A stretch of DNA of 34,607 nucleotides from positions 1-34,607 of the forward strand of contig JADGCO010000046.1 of NCBI GenBank assembly GCA_015228935.1, given 5' to 3'. Positions within the stretch are counted from its first letter, which is position 1, and each line of letters begins with the position of its first letter. Made by a program: the position numbers and the translations under genes. Source of the DNA: Magnetococcales bacterium (GTDB taxonomy: Bacteria > Pseudomonadota > Magnetococcia > Magnetococcales > DC0425bin3). This document shows, in pieces, positions 32,802 to 34,607 of this stretch. The notes beneath the pieces were generated by a model. It did no database searches and was not told the DNA's origin. It saw only the letters and a list, made by a program, of their open reading frames with translations.

Positions 32802-34142
32802 TCACCTGTCAAAAAGTGGGATGGTGGCCAGTTTGAGCCAATCAAGCCTTTGTTCTCCCAGGCAGGGTTGCAATAACTCCTTTTCCAAACGAAGGTAGTA
32901 CTCGGACATGATTTGACTGTCAGGTGCCTTGGCAAAAAATCCGTGAATCAGAATACTGGTATTGCGCACCTGGGTACTCACGAGCGGATCGTTGCCCATT
33001 TTGAGCAAGGAATCACCCATAGGATCACCCATGGATCGCAACAAACCGGCAACCCGCTCGCGGCCAGCCATGCGTGTGCCATCCTTGTTGCTGCTCAAGG
33101 GAGTGTCTTTGCTTTTCTTTAATTTTTCCAAATATTTATTGATATCAGGATGGTTTGGGTCAAGCCGGGAGGAGTCATGGCCATGTTCGAACAGACGCAT
33201 CTGCCCGATCATCTCCAGGATGCGATAGGCACGGACGGCAGCATCTTCAAGTTGTCCAGCCTTGATGCGACGCAAACCGTTACCCCACAAGTCCACGGCC
33301 AGACGCAACAGATGCGGGGCTTTGCGCTGCATGCGGGTTTTTTCGTCATGAAGCTCCGGGAATGGTTCCGCGACTATTTTTACCCAATCCCTGACCGCAA
33401 GTGATGGTGCGAATTCACGCCACTTTCTGTTGGGAAGATTGTTTTCATCCAGAATATTTTTGGTGGCTTCCTGGTAATTCAACCGGTCCCATGCCGTATA
33501 AAACATGGCCAGGGATCGAATCGCACGCAAACCATGGTGATGTTCTTCAGGCCAATGCCAAGCGGCCCAGCCCGAATCAGGATCGGGAACAATATCCAGA
33601 ACGGCTGCAAAATTTCCATGCCGGAACAAACGTAAAGCATCATCCATGCGGCGGGCGGCGGTAATTCGGGTGGTGCGAAACTCGGCAATCTGTTCTGTTC
33701 CCGGTTGTACCATTCCCCGCTTATCCCGTTCACCCGTGATGTAACGCAAAGAGGAAACGTCGTGCCGCACCGCTGCCAACACCAGGGCTGCACTCATCAT
33801 TTTGGTGCCACGGGTGGGGTCCACGGCGATTTGGTGGCTTTTCCAGCCATCAGCCAGCAGATCCGTCATGACACGATCAAAATGGTCAAAACAATGGTCG
33901 GCGTTGTCTTCATCACCGGTGCGTGGCAAGGGGTGGATCCGAATGTTCAGGGGGGCCAGGTCATTGCGCACCTGCTCGGCCCACTCTTCCGAAACCAGGG
34001 AAGGCAGCATGATGACAACTGAGAATCGACCTTTTTCGATGGTCAACCGGAGTGGCTTGTACAGGGTTTCCTCACGCCGTTCTCCATCTCCGGTGCCGAC
34101 TGTCAACAACAATACCTTGTCCGGCTTATTTGACTCGTTCAT
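32802..34142 (-). CDS. CARF-HEPN ribonuclease, Cas02710/Csx1-like
   Basis: A 446-residue CRISPR ancillary protein. The N-terminal CARF domain begins VLLLTVGTGDG and has the ligand motif DPTRGTKMMSAALV (108-121). A helical middle follows, and the C-terminal HEPN part carries R393-x6-H400 in VRNTSILIHGF, the RNase motif of Csm6/Csx1-type proteins. By family knowledge, such proteins cut RNA once cyclic oligoadenylate from a type III effector binds the CARF domain. It lies between cas6 and cas1 in one operon (12 bases after cas6). It therefore supports a type III effector upstream, outside this window. TIGR02710 is my best family match, from memory. Confidence 0.85.
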   Translation of the reverse strand: MNESNKPDKVLLLTVGTGDGERREETLYKPLRLTIEKGRFSVVIMLPSLVSEEWAEQVRNDLAPLNIRIHPLPRTGDEDNADHCFDHFDRVMTDLLADGWKSHQIAVDPTRGTKMMSAALVLAAVRHDVSSLRYITGERDKRGMVQPGTEQIAEFRTTRITAARRMDDALRLFRHGNFAAVLDIVPDPDSGWAAWHWPEEHHHGLRAIRSLAMFYTAWDRLNYQEATKNILDENNLPNRKWREFAPSLAVRDWVKIVAEPFPELHDEKTRMQRKAPHLLRLAVDLWGNGLRRIKAGQLEDAAVRAYRILEMIGQMRLFEHGHDSSRLDPNHPDINKYLEKLKKSKDTPLSSNKDGTRMAGRERVAGLLRSMGDPMGDSLLKMGNDPLVSTQVRNTSILIHGFFAKAPDSQIMSEYYLRLEKELLQPCLGEQRLDWLKLATIPLFDR

Positions 34143-34154
34143 GATGGTTATACC

Positions 34155-34607
34155 TTATCTTGATTGATGGACCAGGGCATACCGACCCAACCCAAACGTG
34201 GCATTCTTGCCGACATGCAGCCACTGGCCGAGGTAGAGCAGCGGCCAGAAAGGGGCCAGATCACCCCGTAGTGTCCAACGCCCGGTGATGCCTCCCAGGG
34301 TCATGGCCTGCTGTTGCCGACCCGACCAGCGGGTCCACTCCCGCCAACCCAGGGCACCATGGGCCGTGATCGCCTCCGCCCGATGGGAGAGATCCCCAAA
34401 ATCCAGGCCCAGATGCATTCCAACGTGAAATTCGGCAAGGAGTGAAACCCGCCGCGCCAGAGTCAGCAAAAAATCCCGTGGTTGCAGACGCCCAGGCCCC
34501 AAAGGCTTGCCCTCTTTCTGGATGCGCAACGGGGTGAGCAGGTGCAGCGTAACCCATCTTCGCAGCTTTTCCCATTTTTCGAGCTGCTTTTGAGATGATT
34601 TCAAGCA
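34155..34607 (-). CDS. cas6: CRISPR pre-crRNA endonuclease Cas6, C-terminal part (partial)
   Basis: The last 150 codons of a gene that continues past the right edge. The sequence resembles the C-terminal half of RAMP-type Cas6: HLLTPLRIQKEGKPL, a helical LLTLARRVSLLAEFH, then GALGWREWTRWSGRQQQ, TLGGITGRWTLRG and the Gly-rich loop LHVGKNATFGLGRY, typical of Cas6 RNA-binding loops. Cas6 cuts the CRISPR transcript within the repeats. The frame is open to the last base; the TTG near 34604 is not taken as the start. It precedes the CARF-HEPN gene by 12 bases and leads the visible part of the cas operon. Confidence 0.82.
   Translation of the reverse strand, partial: CLKSSQKQLEKWEKLRRWVTLHLLTPLRIQKEGKPLGPGRLQPRDFLLTLARRVSLLAEFHVGMHLGLDFGDLSHRAEAITAHGALGWREWTRWSGRQQQAMTLGGITGRWTLRGDLAPFWPLLYLGQWLHVGKNATFGLGRYALVHQSR

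Overview
The window looks chromosomal and bacterial, about 53-55% G+C over most of its length. It opens with the tail of an rRNA operon in the order 23S-5S-tRNA(fMet). An initiator tRNA straight after 5S is typical of Alphaproteobacteria and close relatives. With the MSHA-type pilus genes and the G+C content, this suggests an alphaproteobacterial or Magnetococcia-like member of the Pseudomonadota. The placement is an inference, not a proof.

Positions 1-3.8 kb hold the rRNA/tRNA end and its terminator, a Ppx/GppA phosphatase, three leftward (pseudo)pilin genes and a rightward DUF1643-like gene. Positions 3.9-13.2 kb are one long leftward operon whose order mshI-mshJ-mshK-mshL-mshE-mshG matches an MSHA (mannose-sensitive haemagglutinin) type IV pilus. 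It ends with a cyclic-nucleotide-binding-domain protein and msrA. A GAF-AAA+-Fis sigma-54 activator is divergent from it (13.4-15.0 kb). Positions 15.9-18.7 kb carry a rightward set: MshA-like pilin, MshO-like protein, a large PilX/MshP-like protein and a second MshA-like pilin. A sigma-54-type promoter lies upstream of the first pilin. Together these blocks supply major and minor pilins, ATPase, platform, secretin and alignment subcomplex. mshM and mshN are not present here.

Positions 18.9-34.6 kb look like an accessory, defence-rich region interrupted by a treZ gene. It has (i) an AT-rich two-gene unit, a ParB-like/HTH/ABC-ATPase fusion overlapping a TOPRIM-like partner, which resembles OLD/PARIS-type ATPase-TOPRIM systems but with an extra ParB-like sensor part; (ii) a three-gene operon of an Rpn-type PD-(D/E)XK nuclease, a SNF2/RapA-like helicase with a TPR-like N-terminus, and a protein ending in a cysteine cluster; (iii) a CRISPR array with 24 repeats and 23 spacers, read leftwards, with cas2, cas1, a CARF-HEPN ribonuclease (Cas02710/Csx1-like) and a partial cas6 upstream. 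The ancillary nuclease points to a type III system whose effector genes would lie beyond the right edge.

Local tandem duplications recur. The mshE/mshG junction is duplicated so that it creates an in-frame 38-codon chimeric mini-gene with its own Shine-Dalgarno sequence. The 3' end of the helicase gene exists in three copies. A 21-residue repeat sits behind the secretin lipobox. Three CRISPR spacers appear to come from the same or homologous viral locus.
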